Shown: piece by piece, positions 41,510 to 52,102 of the stretch | Numbering within the stretch: the stretch's first letter is position 1 | How the letters are laid out: the number at the start of each line of letters is the position of its first letter | Source of the DNA: Blattamonas nauphoetae | Lineage: Eukaryota; Preaxostyla; Oxymonadida | Length of the DNA: 64,000 nucleotides | Direction: 5' to 3' | Assembly (NCBI GenBank): GCA_033064195.1 | Contig: JARBJD010000073.1 | Span: 220,301-284,300 of the forward strand | Notes under the pieces: generated by a model | Told to the model about the DNA's origin: nothing | The model's input: only the letters and a program-made list of their open reading frames with translations | Databases searched by the model: none | Made by a program: the position numbers and the translations under genes

Positions 41510-42004
41510 ATGGAAAAAGATGAAGAAAACGACAATGTTGAAGACAAACAGGAAGAGGCAGTTGAAGATGAGGGTGAACAAGACGATGGAGATGCCGATC
41601 GCAACCTACAAGATATTGTGCAATCAGAACGTGAAGACAGAGATGCTGAGGAACAGTATGAAGAAATATGCGAAGATACCGGATCGTAACAGAATACACA
41701 GGGGAAAGAAAACAAGAATGATGAAGTTGTCGAAAACGAACATCTCGACGATGAAGATCCTGACGCGACCGGTCCTGAAAATGAACAAGCTGAATCGAAA
41801 CATGAAGATTTACAGGAGAAAGATGTTAGAAAAGTTGATGAAGTGGAAGATGTCAAATAGCACCAAGTTGAAGACGAAGAAATCGAAGGTGAAGTCAAAA
41901 CGCACTCGTTTGGTGCACCAGCGCAAAAAAAGAATCAAATGATGAAGAAAACGAGATGGAAGAAAATGAGCTAAACTATGAAGATGATGAGGAGTTTGCC
42001 AAGT
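41510..42004 (+). pseudogene. Acidic low-complexity protein gene, 5' part (in-frame stops)
   Basis: From ATG 41510 the frame encodes a Glu/Asp-rich, probably disordered protein (MEKDEENDNVEDKQEEAVED). It is interrupted by TAA at 41687 and TAG at 41858, with acidic coding resuming in frame each time (QNTQGKENKNDEVVENEHLD; HQVEDEEIEGEVKTHS). A shift in an A-run near 41930 moves the acidic frame. An alternative Lys/Arg/Met-rich frame (41370-41942) is open for 190 codons but looks like a shadow. Function unknown. The gene is cut at 42004 by an inverted-repeat element and seems to resume at 43103. Confidence 0.45.
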
Positions 42005-43102
42005 GTGCGAATCCACGATGACTTCGCACTATCCTCAAAAACGCACCAGATTGAGTCGTGACCAATAGAAGGAAGAGGAGATCACGCCTCATACCTTTCT
42101 TTTGCCATTTCATTCCTTGTTCGTTTCATTTCGCTCGCCCATTTCAGAAAATTGGTTTCGATTGCATCTTCTTTTGAGACCTTATCAATCGCAGAAAGTC
42201 AGTCTTCCACTAAGAAATATCAGATTATGTCACCTTCTCATCAAATATCTCACAAATTCAGCTCTCTCGTCGAATATTGGTTCGCGAGAAAAGGAAGTCC
42301 ATTCTTTGATCCTGATCTCCAACAAGTAAACTAGTGATCAAACCAAACACCACATCATCGGTGTTGACAACTCATTTCACACATTTTTTCGGACAATACA
42401 CTCCTCAAACCAATCCGGTCAAAATCAGGCGATTTCTATCTTCAATCTCATCCAAAGGACATGGTCAATCAAACAATCGCACAAATCTTATCTGTTTTCA
42501 GGAATCGTCTCCCAACCTATGCCATTCTGAGTCAATCGCAAAAGAAACAGACTCCAATCGACAGTTCACTGCGATTCGCTTTTAGACGGAACCAGACATA
42601 TTTATCCAACTTGGTCGTGTTTGATACCTTTTTATCAACATTTTCAGACATGACAATAGTCAGTCGCCATTCAGTTCCCGTGTTTGCTTCGAACCAACTT
42701 CTGAAGTCGACCATATCCTTTGCGAGAATAAACTCGGGACGTTATGTCACTAAAAACAAGAACAAAGTCGAATAAGATTCTTTTGAATGACACACGAGAC
42801 ATTGGGAAGTCATTTTCTGCGATCTGATCACATTGTCGGATATCACCGTGTTTTGGTTGTTTGTCCTTCAAGCTCCAGTTTCAGCATCAAAACATTCACT
42901 GTCTGATAATTTCCAGTTCAACAAAACAGAAACCTTACATGTTCGTAGATAATGACGACAGAAGAAAGTTGTGACCGTTTATCACTCTAGAGCTCGTTAG
43001 AAGAGAAATTTAGATGCGTCGTATGATCTCACTTCTTATTTGGTTTTGTTATCTGATTTATTTCAAAAAATTCGAAAGTGTGTAGTCATCGTGGATTCGC
43101 AC
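42005..43102. mobile_element. 1.1-kb inverted-repeat element with 4-bp duplication
   Basis: Perfect 19-bp ends GTGCGAATCCACGATGACT (42005-42023, inverse at 43084-43102), with weaker similarity extending about 8 bases further. AAGT is present directly outside both ends (42001-42004 and 43103-43106). The interior has only short ORFs and no transposase. It separates two acidic coding stretches that read as parts of one former gene. Confidence 0.7.
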
Positions 43103-43795
43103 AAGTAGCGGATGAACAAGAAGAATCCGATGATCACTTTCAAGACGATGGACAAGCGGAGGGGACAGAATTAGAAGCCGAAAAAGAAAAAAACAGCATC
43201 TATTCAGTCAAGTCACTGGAGACTTTAAAAGCAGACTAATCGTCGCGGAGTTGGAAGTCCAATCGGACATCAAAACGATCACCCTCAGAATCTCGGAAGA
43301 CACGCTCTTCAGAAGAAAAAATGGATTTCCTAGAAGAAAAAAGCCTGAAGAACAAGATGGACAGGAGGAAGCGTTTGAAGACCAACAAGAATATGGAAAG
43401 GAGAAAGGAAACAGCTTCGATTCTCAATTGGACAAGGAATCAAAGCTTTAATCGGAAGCAAACGAAAATGAAAACGACATTGTGAAAACACGAACGTGTG
43501 GAAAAGACGAAACCGAACAAGAAAATGGTAAAGAAGTTGTGATTCAAGAAGATGAAGAGGAAAAAGACGAAAGAAGGGGAGCGAGGTAAGAGCACAAACG
43601 ATGCGACGACGACAATCTCACTCCAGTTCACGCAAGTCGAGTCAGCGACAAAGACACTACAACCAAACCGTCAGTTGAAGCGACAGCTCGAAACATCAAT
43701 CTCAAATTAAATTGTCAACCATGTTCGAAGATTCATAATCAGCCACACCACACTCTCCCCGCAATATCGATCTGTCCGGGATTGCACTGACCCCG
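43103..43795 (+). pseudogene. Acidic low-complexity protein gene, 3' part
   Basis: Acidic coding resumes after the insertion (VADEQEESDDHFQDDGQAEG). It changes frame once and continues through two in-frame TAA codons (after DKESKL and after ERRGAR) to a TGA near 43794. Composition (Glu, Asp, Lys, Gln, Ser) matches the 5' part. No domain is recognised. See the 41510 entry. Confidence 0.4.
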
Positions 43796-43811
43796 CAGCG
43801 AGACGGATCAG

Positions 43812-44033
43812 TTGTGCACGAGGGGTGAGATGATAGGACGGACAGGATTCTTCCAGACAGGACAACTTGTGTTCGCGGCCGACCTGATTCAGAGGCTGGT
43901 GGAAGTGGATGTGGCGCCGGGCCGACCGCATGCGGAGTGGATTGTGCTGAACAGCAACATCGGGAACATGCTTGGAGTTTCACTGCTGCTTTGGATCAGG
44001 AACAAGCGCGACGTGACGAATCACCGTTTCTGA
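43812..44033 (+). pseudogene. Fragment of an unidentified gene
   Basis: A 73-codon ORF with protein-like sequence (TGQLVFAADLIQRLVEVDVA, GNMLGVSLLLWIRNKRDVTN). It may belong with the minus-strand fragments at 44292-45078 or with the gene at 29.6-35 kb, but this could not be shown. No start context or domain. Confidence 0.3.
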
Positions 44034-44237
44034 TGGACTCGAGTGATTGGGATCCCGCTGGGTGTGCTCAACCATCCGATTCGTTTTGATCTAACCCCTT
44101 TTTCCATTCTTCGACTCGACCAGAATCCCGTCTCATCAATAACTCTCTTCTTTTGACCTGAAACTATTATCTCATCATTTCACATCATCTATTCTTCTCA
44201 ATCGGTTCTATAAGGTGTTGTATCAACGAAACAAATG

Positions 44238-44325
44238 AGATCTGCGTGTAGACTTTCAGATCTGCGCCTAGACCGATCTGCAGATCTGCGCCTAGACTTT
44301 TTCAGATCTGAGCCTAGACCTACCC
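44238..44325. repeat. Solo MULE-type terminal repeat
   Basis: Four AGATCTGCG(C/T)(C/G)TAGAC-type subrepeats, inverted relative to the left end of the MULE-like element at 31840 and built the same way. No partner repeat was found nearby, so it is a truncated or solo end. It abuts coding-like minus-strand sequence. Confidence 0.55.
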
Positions 44326-45148
44326 GGAGGTTGACCCGACCGGGCTGTGTCGTCGAAGGTGACGGTGTCATCCTTCAGAAGGAGGTCGGCGATCATGCAC
44401 ACGGACTGAACAGCAGAAACAAGGTCGACCTCCTCTTTGTGCATCTTGAGGCGAGTGGATGGATAGATGACCATGTCGTCCGCTGGACGCTCCTCACATT
44501 CCGAGTCTCGCCCACCAAACGACTTTTGCAGCGAGAACTGTCGTATCCCGTACATTGGATCGAAGTTCTCGTCGTCCTCTTCGTCATGGAGTGTATTTGT
44601 GAAGTTGGTCGCTTGTCCTTCCTCCGCCTCCAACTGGGCACTGTTGGTGAATGGAGTGAGTGTGTCCTGGAGTGATGGCCTGGTTTGAGATGGACAGGGA
44701 AAGGGCGGGTGTCTGTTTGAGGTGCGGTGACTCTGACTTGCGATCGTCCATCGCGTTGGACGGGGAAGGAGTGTCTGAACTCCATCTCGTCGAATTTGGG
44801 ATGTTGCTGAAGCTGTTTGGAGGACTGCTTCAGCTTGATGGCTGCGTTGACAGCATCACGTGCGTCAGTGGAGGAAGCAAAAGTGTCCATGTTGGAGATG
44901 CAAGCGAGGGTGGCTTTCGTCGGGCGGAGGGGAGAGACGCGAGAGAGAGTGTGGACATGTCGTACAGCAAAACTTTGAAGCGGCTGTTCAGCCCATCGAA
45001 AGTCTTCTCCCAAGCGTGTGTGAACTTGGCGTTGGTTGCTCCGATGGTTGAGTGGGAGCCTGGAGGTTGGATGAACACGAGCCTCAGGTGGCTTGAGACC
45101 TTTTCGGGAAAGTTGGCGTCACATCAAAGATCTATTGTTCTTCCTTGA
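44292..45148 (-). pseudogene. Unidentified minus-strand gene fragments
   Basis: Coding-like segments run on the minus strand in shifting frames: 45078-44830 (GATNAKFTHAWEKTFDGLNS), 45013-44690 (STDARDAVNAAIKLKQSSKQ), then 44633-44292 (ENFDPMYGIRQFSLQKSFGG; EEVDLVSAVQSVCMIADLLL). The last runs into the MULE-type terminal repeat. The product would be a cytosolic helical protein. No family is recognised. Confidence 0.35.
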
Positions 45149-45218
45149 AACAGTGATAACGACTTTTTCACCAATCACCATCCTTAGGATCCTAACCAGG
45201 CGATTGAGAATCCAACGA

Positions 45219-46118
45219 TCATCGACGACCCTGTCCAAAAAGATGGTTGGTGCATTGGGAGATTGACGAAGAAATCAGTCTTTGGGAGGCGAGAGGGAAG
45301 CGGAGGGTGTCGGCGATGAAGCGACGAGGACTCGTGACGTTTGTCATCGCTGAAGCTGTCAAAGAAACGGATGCTGCGAACATTGATTGTTGGATATCGT
45401 TTCTGTTGAACCCAAAGTCGAACAGGGGGCCAGTCGCGAGAGGCAATGCGGGATTTGAAAAGGAGAGCCCGGTCCCAATAATCGACAGAATACCCATTGT
45501 ATGATCTGTGTCCCTTCCCAAAATGCGGTTTTGTGACGATTCAGTGACCAGCGACTCGTGATTGTGTGGGATCGTTCCAAAAAGTGGGAGCGATGAAGCG
45601 TGTTTCCAGAGCACTTGGGTGTCGACAACTGTCAATATCGAGGCATCTGCGCATGTCCATGTTGATAAGAACGGACTGATGCTTGAAGCAGCACAAACTT
45701 CGCACTTGGACACCGACGATGAGGATTGGCTGATCGTCGCAACAGAAATGTGGTCTCCATTGCATAACAATCGAAGCGAACAGAGTTTAACTGTGCTTTG
45801 TAACACAATCAGCATCGATGACGATTCAGAGTTCGAAATATCGTGGTGGTATTCTGTTCGGCTCGAAAAGATTGAAGCAGACGGAGTCCCAACAATCGAT
45901 ATGTTCACTGATCGCATAATATATTCCAATATTTGGTATTGTCCGTGGAGATGGATTGGTCTGCTTTCATGGTCCATGTTTGAGGTTCGTTCTTGAGTCA
46001 ATTAGTCAAGAAAAGGTTTCAGGCTCAAATCACGTCCTTCAGCGATCGTCTCAGCATGAAACGGCAAATAGAAGAGGTAAACGATCAGGGAGACAGAAAG
46101 AATGAGATGAGGACGCAT
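45219..46118 (-). pseudogene. Surface beta-helix protein fragment with an in-frame stop after the signal peptide
   Basis: From ATG 46118 a 38-codon segment reads as a signal peptide (MRPHLILSVSLIVYLFYLPF) ending KPFLD. TAA at 46004-46002 follows, and then the same frame continues open for 260 codons to 45219. The body is homologous to the pseudokinase ectodomain (ILSIIGTGLSFSN, ATGPLFDFG, VSLTASAMTNVTSPRR). It ends early, without E-set repeats, membrane helix or kinase part. It is probably a decayed, truncated paralogue. Confidence 0.6.
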
Positions 46119-46308
46119 TTTGAGGAAGAATGACGATGACGTTGATATTGAACGGCTCATTATCCGGATTTCTCTTCAACGCGAGGTGGATCACGATGAT
46201 CCACGAATCAGCTGAAAAGCAGGGAGTAGTAAATCAGGCGCGAGTGAACACAGAAATCAGAAAACAATGACAAGGAAGAAGAGAAGGACTTCGAAGTGAA
46301 GAATCAGC

Positions 46309-47189
46309 CACGGACAAAAGTTTACGGGCACCCAGGTCTGCATTTATGAACAGGTGATTTTTTCTCATTTTTTCTTAACCACTTCACCCCATTGAAAGAC
46401 AACAATTTTTCAAATATAAAACTAAATTAGTGTGGTGAAGTGAAAATCGAGATGTTCGACTGAGGTGCCCTGGGAGGCACATCCGATCGCGGCCATCACG
46501 AAATGTCTCCTCTTCCGAGAAGAGGAGATGTGATGTGTATAGTCTGTTCCTCCAGTAAGAACCGATTGGTTCCTCTCCTTACTGAGATCCTGGAGGATCT
46601 GTGACAAAAAAGTGCATTTCCTTTCTTCCTCATCTCTGTTCAGCTCACGGTGTAACTCTACCAACCTCTCTAACTGGTTGTGAGAATGCTTATTATACCC
46701 CTGTCCGACGCGGTGCTGACAAATGTGGAAGATTGGAATGCATGCGAACTTCTCCGAATCTCGAAATCTCTACAGCATGTCAGTGTTTGTGAGATGAATA
46801 AAGAAATATCTTTATTTGAGTCAGACAAATCGTTTGGTAGAGTTACACCGTGAGCTGAACAGAGATGAGGAAGAAAGGAAATGCACTTTTTTGTCACAGA
46901 TCCTCCAGGATCTCAGTAAGGAGAGGAACCAATCGGTTCTTACTGGAGGAACAGACTATACACATCACATCTCCTCTTCTCGGAAGAGGAGACATTTCGT
47001 GATGGCCGCGATCGGATGTGCCTCCCAGGGCACCTCAGTCGAACATCTCGATTTTCACTTCACCACACTAATTTAGTTTTATATTTGAAAAATTGTTGTC
47101 TTTCAATGGGGTGAAGTGGTTAAGAAAAAATGAGAAAAAATCACCTGTTCATAAATGCAGACCTGGGTGCCCGTAAACTTTTGTCCGTG
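46309..47189. mobile_element. Foldback element with 356-bp inverted arms
   Basis: The arms at 46309-46664 and 46834-47189 have equal length and appear identical, separated by a 169-bp loop. The tips read CACGGACAAAAGTTTACGGG, similar in style to Tc1/mariner ends. The flanks extend imperfectly to TCAG/CTGA, but no clean TA duplication is seen. Both arms encode the same 80-codon ORF (MVELHRELNRDEEERKCTFL), open on opposite strands. Whether it is translated is unknown. Confidence 0.75.
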
Positions 47190-47337
47190 ACTGAATGAAG
47201 GCGAGTGACGAACAAGCCTGTCTGCGCATAAAAAAGAAGAAAGATAGCTTGTTCGATCTGTATTTACTTTCGTTGGAGCAACTGGGATGAAATCAGAGGT
47301 GGAAGGTGAGAATTGAAGTTGAGTTCTCAGGAAGCCT

Positions 47338-48390
47338 TTACAGAGGCAGAAAAGAGTTCATTCCTAACTGTGCCATAATTGTGAATGAGTTGAACCTCAC
47401 CGTGTTTCCATGTGGTTTTGTTTTGATGTGAAGCAGTGATTGTTCGAGTTCATCGATGAACCCTTCCCGTTCCAGTGTCTGCAACAATATTCTCCCTCTG
47501 CACCAAGTTTCCGCTCCACGGTACTTCCATATGCTTATATTGCCGGACATGAACAAGTAGATGACGTGATGGGTTTCTTCGTGTTCGATTTTTGAGAGAA
47601 GTGACTGGAAGACCATTGGGATGCGAGAAGAACAAATAAAATCCAGTGTTGGTTGGTGGAATGCTCCTAAATCAAAGATTTTGACAAACAGTTTCAATGT
47701 TGTAAGGTATCCATCGTGCAACGAGAAAAGGTGATGATTTTGATTGATCTGGACGAGAACTGGTTCCACCGGAATCACCACCTCATACAGCATCAGATCT
47801 CGGATAGATTGAGGGTCAGTGTGGAGAGTGGTGGAGAGGGATTGAAGAGAGTCGGTGGAGGTGAGCTGGATGCACCACTCTAACATCTCGATTGTATCCT
47901 TCACGATGCCCTGATCATTGATCGCAGAAAGATCTCGCAAGAAAGGTGTGGAAAGCATTCTGGAAAAGAGTTTTGCGGAGAGAAAGGCAAGGTGGTTCGA
48001 TGGGGAACACCCTCTCAAACAGTGGTGAAGGAATGAGAGAGTATCTCTGAATATCGATGGATGGGGCGACGATAAGAGAATGATGGTTGAATCCAGAAAA
48101 GGTGGGATGGAGTCTGCGGGGTCTTCCCCAATCGTCTTCAAGAAACTTTCGAAAAAGGTTCCAGGAGTGGCACGCCTGGTGATCGAAGAAAAGAACGTCG
48201 ACGCCTGTTTAAGCTGTTCCTCATCAAAGTTATAGTCATCCCTGACCATCGCTACAAGAGAGACGAAAACTGCTGAGACAGAATCAACTGTGAGTGGATC
48301 GTTTTCATTCCACGTCAGGAAGGGAGAGTATTCTGGAACAATGAGAAGAGAATGATGAAAACGTTCTGGAAAGGTCATTGCAATGCTCAT
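47338..48390 (-). CDS. Helical family protein (fifth copy)
   Basis: An intact 350-residue member from ATG 48390 (MSIAMTFPERFHHSLLIVPE). It shows PEYSPFLTWNENDPLTVDSV, FVSLVAMVRDDYNFDEEQL, IILLSSPHPSIFRDTLSF, EVVIPVEPVLVQINQNH (a diverged form of the usual EVLIPIEPSLVQI) and GRILLQTLEREGF. It is the most divergent full-length copy here. It ends PL-TAA and is not followed by the conserved linker. It is divergent from LRR copy 5 rather than in the usual cassette order. Confidence 0.75.
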   Translation of the reverse strand: MSIAMTFPERFHHSLLIVPEYSPFLTWNENDPLTVDSVSAVFVSLVAMVRDDYNFDEEQLKQASTFFSSITRRATPGTFFESFLKTIGEDPADSIPPFLDSTIILLSSPHPSIFRDTLSFLHHCLRGCSPSNHLAFLSAKLFSRMLSTPFLRDLSAINDQGIVKDTIEMLEWCIQLTSTDSLQSLSTTLHTDPQSIRDLMLYEVVIPVEPVLVQINQNHHLFSLHDGYLTTLKLFVKIFDLGAFHQPTLDFICSSRIPMVFQSLLSKIEHEETHHVIYLFMSGNISIWKYRGAETWCRGRILLQTLEREGFIDELEQSLLHIKTKPHGNTVRFNSFTIMAQLGMNSFLPL

Positions 48391-48599
48391 TTAAACTTGA
48401 CTCAGGGTTTACAAGGAAGAATAGATCGAGAAGAGAAAACGTTGATGGGGCGAACATGTTCAGTTCTCCAATTAACCAACGGATCGATCCAAGAACTGAT
48501 GCCACTATTTTGACTTTTTTCACGATTACTCAGTCACATACTACCATAATCATCTTGAAGGGAAGAGAGTGACGCTGAAAAATGACCTGATCTCGTCGT

Positions 48600-49796
48600 A
48601 TCAAAAAACACTGTTCACAGCCGCCGTATCGTGTCTCCTGCTTGCTCACAATTTGCTGACTGATCTCCCGGATGGTTTTTTTCACGCTATCAAACTTACA
48701 GACGTTGGATGTTTCGTTCGACTCGCTCGCTAACATTCCACCCTCGATCTCGCAGCTGGCATCGCTTGTGAAAGTGAATTTTAGACTCAAAAAGATTAAG
48801 GAAGTTCCAAATGAGCTGTTCCGTCTCCCCGCTCTGACTCACCTGACCCGGTCACACAACAAATTGACATCGCTCCCAACTGATCCGGCGATGTCCCCAA
48901 AAGTTGAGTTGTCTCTTTGATTCGTGGATCCTCTGAGGAATTCGATGATATATGAGAAAACGGGGACAGGGACGCATCCTGGCGTCGTTCTCTGTCCTCT
49001 GGAGCGTCTGTTGCTTGAGTCGAACTTGCTGACCTCTGTGCCTCTGCATGTTTCGCAGTTTCGAAAATTGCACACACTTCCGCTTTCTAATAACGGGATT
49101 TCCGAGTTTCTGCATCTTTACTTCGAATTGCTGCCGAACTTGAGTCCTCTGGACTTGTCGTTCAACGAACTGACGCATCTGCCAAAATCAATTGGCTCGG
49201 GGAACACGAAACGGATCTCGCTGGATGTTTCGTTCAACAAATTGACGTTTCTTCCGCTGCTTCTTGTTGATATGAACAGTTTGCTGCACTCGTCACAGTT
49301 GCTGTCTCTCCGCCAGCGATTCTTCGGAACATGCACTCCACACACCCCAGCCACACCGACACTTGCTTCTCCCGTCGCGCTGCTGCTGGACTGGTCTGGG
49401 AGTCGTCCGTGTGGGTTCAGGCAAGGAATAGAAGGTTCGAATGTACCGCTTGCTGGTGTTTTTGTCGACGTGTGGGCCTCTTTGGACAAATCACAATCTT
49501 GGCTCAGCGAACTGAACAGTGCAGACTCTCCTCGTACGATCGTCGCACAAGATGGGAGCCAATTGAAGACGGTCAGAGCGGATCTGCACACAATCTACGA
49601 TCTCCTCCAAACAGGAAAGACTGACCTTTTCTTTGTCATCATGTATCTCAACAGCAACGTGGGAGTTTGTCTCTCTAACTCCATTTTTCGGTTTGGACAT
49701 CGAAGAACACGCAGAGCTTTAGAAGAAGGAGGAGCAACGGCAGATTGCGAGTCCAAATGGAGTGTGGCTCGGAATACCAGTGAACCGACTAATTGA
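48600..49796 (+). pseudogene. Leucine-rich-repeat protein copy 5 (nonsense codon and frameshift)
   Basis: The N-terminal LRR frame (LISSYQKTLFTAAVSCLLLA) shifts at a T-run near 48680, which has one more T than copy 1. The ORF 48672-48920 then runs LRRs to VELSL and meets TGA where all other copies have GGA (Gly). The same frame continues from 48924 with the remaining LRRs (FRKLHTLPLSNNGISEF, LDLSFNELTHLPKS), the RQRFFGTCTPHTPATPTLAS tail and a C-terminus to 49796 (LSELNSADSPRTIVAQDGSQ; DLLQTGKTDLFFVIMYLNSN). One point mutation and one indel separate it from an intact gene of about 400 codons. Confidence 0.65.
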
Positions 49797-50089
49797 ACCG
49801 TTTTGAGAACAGAAAGCTCCTGTTCACTCGCGTCAGTTCTCATTTTCATTTTCAGGCTCACATTGTCTTAATTCCGCGTTCTTCTTCCCTAATTTCAAAC
49901 AGTTCGTGTTCGTTTTTTGGATAACCTAGTTTCCCAACATAGAAAGTGCGATCTGGTGAGAATCTCCGTTGGAATCTTGATCGGCCCCTCGTGGTGATTG
50001 TTCCACTCCTCCCAAAATCGAACGCCTAAAACTACTGTCAATGACATTCGAAAACGGTATCCTCTTCTTTTTCTCATCCTCTTTGTCAT

Positions 50090-51466
50090 GTGACTGCTCC
50101 AGAATACTCTCCATTCCTTTACTGGAATCCAGATGATCCCATCACTGTTCAATCTATCGTTCCCGTCTTCAACTCTCTTATTTCGATGGTCAGAGATGGC
50201 CACACATTTGACGAGGAGCTTGTCAGCAAGACTTCGCAGTTCCTTTCTTCGGTGTACCCGACTTTAGATCTGTCACTCCGGAATACGGTAATCAGGAATC
50301 ACGGACAGATCAATGGGGAGATCACACTTCAAACCAAAATATTGGACGTATCAATTGTTAAAAATGTTAAAATGATGATGTGGAGGATACAACTATGCGG
50401 AATTGAACATGTGTTGTGATGATGGAAGCCTTGGTGAAAGAAGAAGAAAGCTTTGCAATGCTGGAATTGAGAAGAAAAGAAGGAAATCTGCCTCATAACT
50501 CGACTTGTCTTCCATTTCAACGTTTTTATGAGATGTTTTTTGGCTTTTGAACAGAAAATATGAATGATAAGCGGTTTTGAGGTGAGATCTCCCCATTGAT
50601 CTTTCCATGATTCCCGATTCCCGTATTCCAGAGTGACTGATGGTGCTTCGAGGATCACAGCTTTTTTGAAAGCTATTGGACACAACTCCCCGAACCCCGC
50701 TGCAGTGTTTGTGGATTCGATGACTGTGCTCATGTCTTCCTCCCATCCACCGATATTCAGGGAAGCTCTCGCGTTCCTTCACGAATGTCTTCTTCGGTGT
50801 TCACCATCAAACCGCCTGGCCATTGTCTCCTCCAAACTCATTCTCAGAATCCTTTCGACGCCTCATCTGCGAGATCTTTCTGTGATCGATGATCAGGACA
50901 TCCTGAATTTTATTATCGACATTTTCAGAATGTGCGTCAGTCTCTCCTCACCCGACTTTCTTCAAGCTCTTTCCACCACTTCCGACAGTGACCCTCAATC
51001 AATCCGAGATGTGGTGTTGAATGAAGTGTTGATCCCAATCGAACCATCTCTCGTCCAGATCAATCGCAATCCTCACCTTTTGTCGTGGAACGATGATGTA
51101 AAACGCACATTGCTGTTACTACTCAATATCTGTGATAGGAGTGCCTTCCACCAACCAACACTGGATTTCATTTGTTCCTCTCACATCCCAATGGTGTTCC
51201 AATCACTTCTCGCAAAAGTGGAGAATGAAGATACTCATCAGTTCATCATCTGTCTCATATACAACAATTTAAGCATATGGCAAACCGATGGAGCTGATAC
51301 AATGCACAGAGGGGGACTATTGTTTCAGATACTGGAACGAGAAGGATTCAGAAATCATCTCGAACAAACCCTGCTTCACGACAAATCGAGATATGGATTC
51401 TATCTGAAGCTGTTTTCATACCAACTCATGAAATTTTTGGGACTGAACACTGTTTGGTCTGATTAG
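50090..51466 (+). pseudogene. Helical family protein (sixth copy), split by a MITE
   Basis: The 5' part (50090-50271) encodes APEYSPFLYWNPDDPITVQS and FNSLISMVRDGHTFDEELVS. A 366-bp inverted-repeat insertion breaks it, and the family sequence resumes at about 50634 (VTDGASRITAFLKAIGHNSP). It then runs intact to VWSD-TAG at 51466, with EVLIPIEPSLVQINRNP and LLFQILEREGF. The family's N-terminal leader is not seen before 50090. It is followed by the conserved linker and an LRR remnant, as in the other cassettes. Confidence 0.7.
50272..50637. mobile_element. 366-bp MITE inside the sixth helical gene
   Basis: The ends start GTCACTCCGGAATACGGTAA and, inverted, GTCACTCTGGAATACGGGAA, matching for about 57 bases with a few differences. 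The interior has no gene. Only 0-2 bases of possible target duplication are visible, so the superfamily is left open. Confidence 0.75.
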
Positions 51467-51661
51467 ATGACTCGTGACACGAAAAGAACTCTGTCGTCCA
51501 CATCCCACATTTCACTCGATGTTCAGATGACATCACGTGCTGACCCTTCAGTGCTTTCAACTTGTTCTGTGTTGACACTTTGGTGTGCTCCTTTCTCCAT
51601 CTTCATTCTCGTCTTTGACTCTTTCTTTTTGATTCGTTCTCTTCTCTTCCGTTTTCAGTGA
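51467..51661 (+). other. Conserved linker tract after the helical gene (64-codon ORF)
   Basis: ATG follows the TAG of the helical gene directly and in frame. Reads MTRDTKRTLSSTSHISLDVQ and ends with a hydrophobic run and TGA at a TTTTCAG. Compare the 19754 and 22178 copies. Confidence 0.5.
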
Positions 51662-51736
51662 TTCTGTCATTTGTGTCTTCATCTCTGCCCATCTTTCATC
51701 CTCTATTATTCAGATATGTTTGCATGGCCGTCTTAA

Positions 51737-51931
51737 GTGAAAAGGGTCTCACTGAAAGACAACCTCGTCTCGTCGATTCCGAAAACACTGTTAACATCCA
51801 CCATTCAGGACATCCCGCTTGCTCACAATATGCTCACTAGTCTCCCGGATGGATTGATCGCACGTCCAAACTTGCAGACGTTGGATGTTCCAAATGGAGT
51901 GTGGCTCGACAAGAACATTAAAATGGGTTGA
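51737..51931 (+). pseudogene. Leucine-rich-repeat protein copy 4, internally deleted remnant
   Basis: The N-terminal LRR start (VSLKDNLVSSIPKTLLTSTI, LARPNLQTLDV-type) jumps at about 51887 straight to PNGVWLD. The same DNA (CCAAATGGAGTGTGGCTCG) occurs near the 3' end of copy 5 at 49755. The middle of the gene, roughly 900 bases or more, has been deleted. Confidence 0.6.
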
Positions 51932-52102
51932 TCAAAAAATTTGTCTAAACACTGATTCTATAATGAATTGAAAGATAGTTAGAACAACATACACACAGCC
52001 GGCACGCAGTGAATACATAACGAGTGAAATATAATGGTATACAAACGATGCCGGGTAATCAAAGGTGATTCAATTTAGTTTGGCTATGATGAGGCGAAGG
52101 GG

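Noticed and set aside
41370-41942. 190-codon Lys/Arg/Met-rich ORF
   Set aside because: It overlaps the more natural acidic frame and begins inside the tandem array. Its composition is what shifted GAA/GAT codons give, so it was treated as a shadow.
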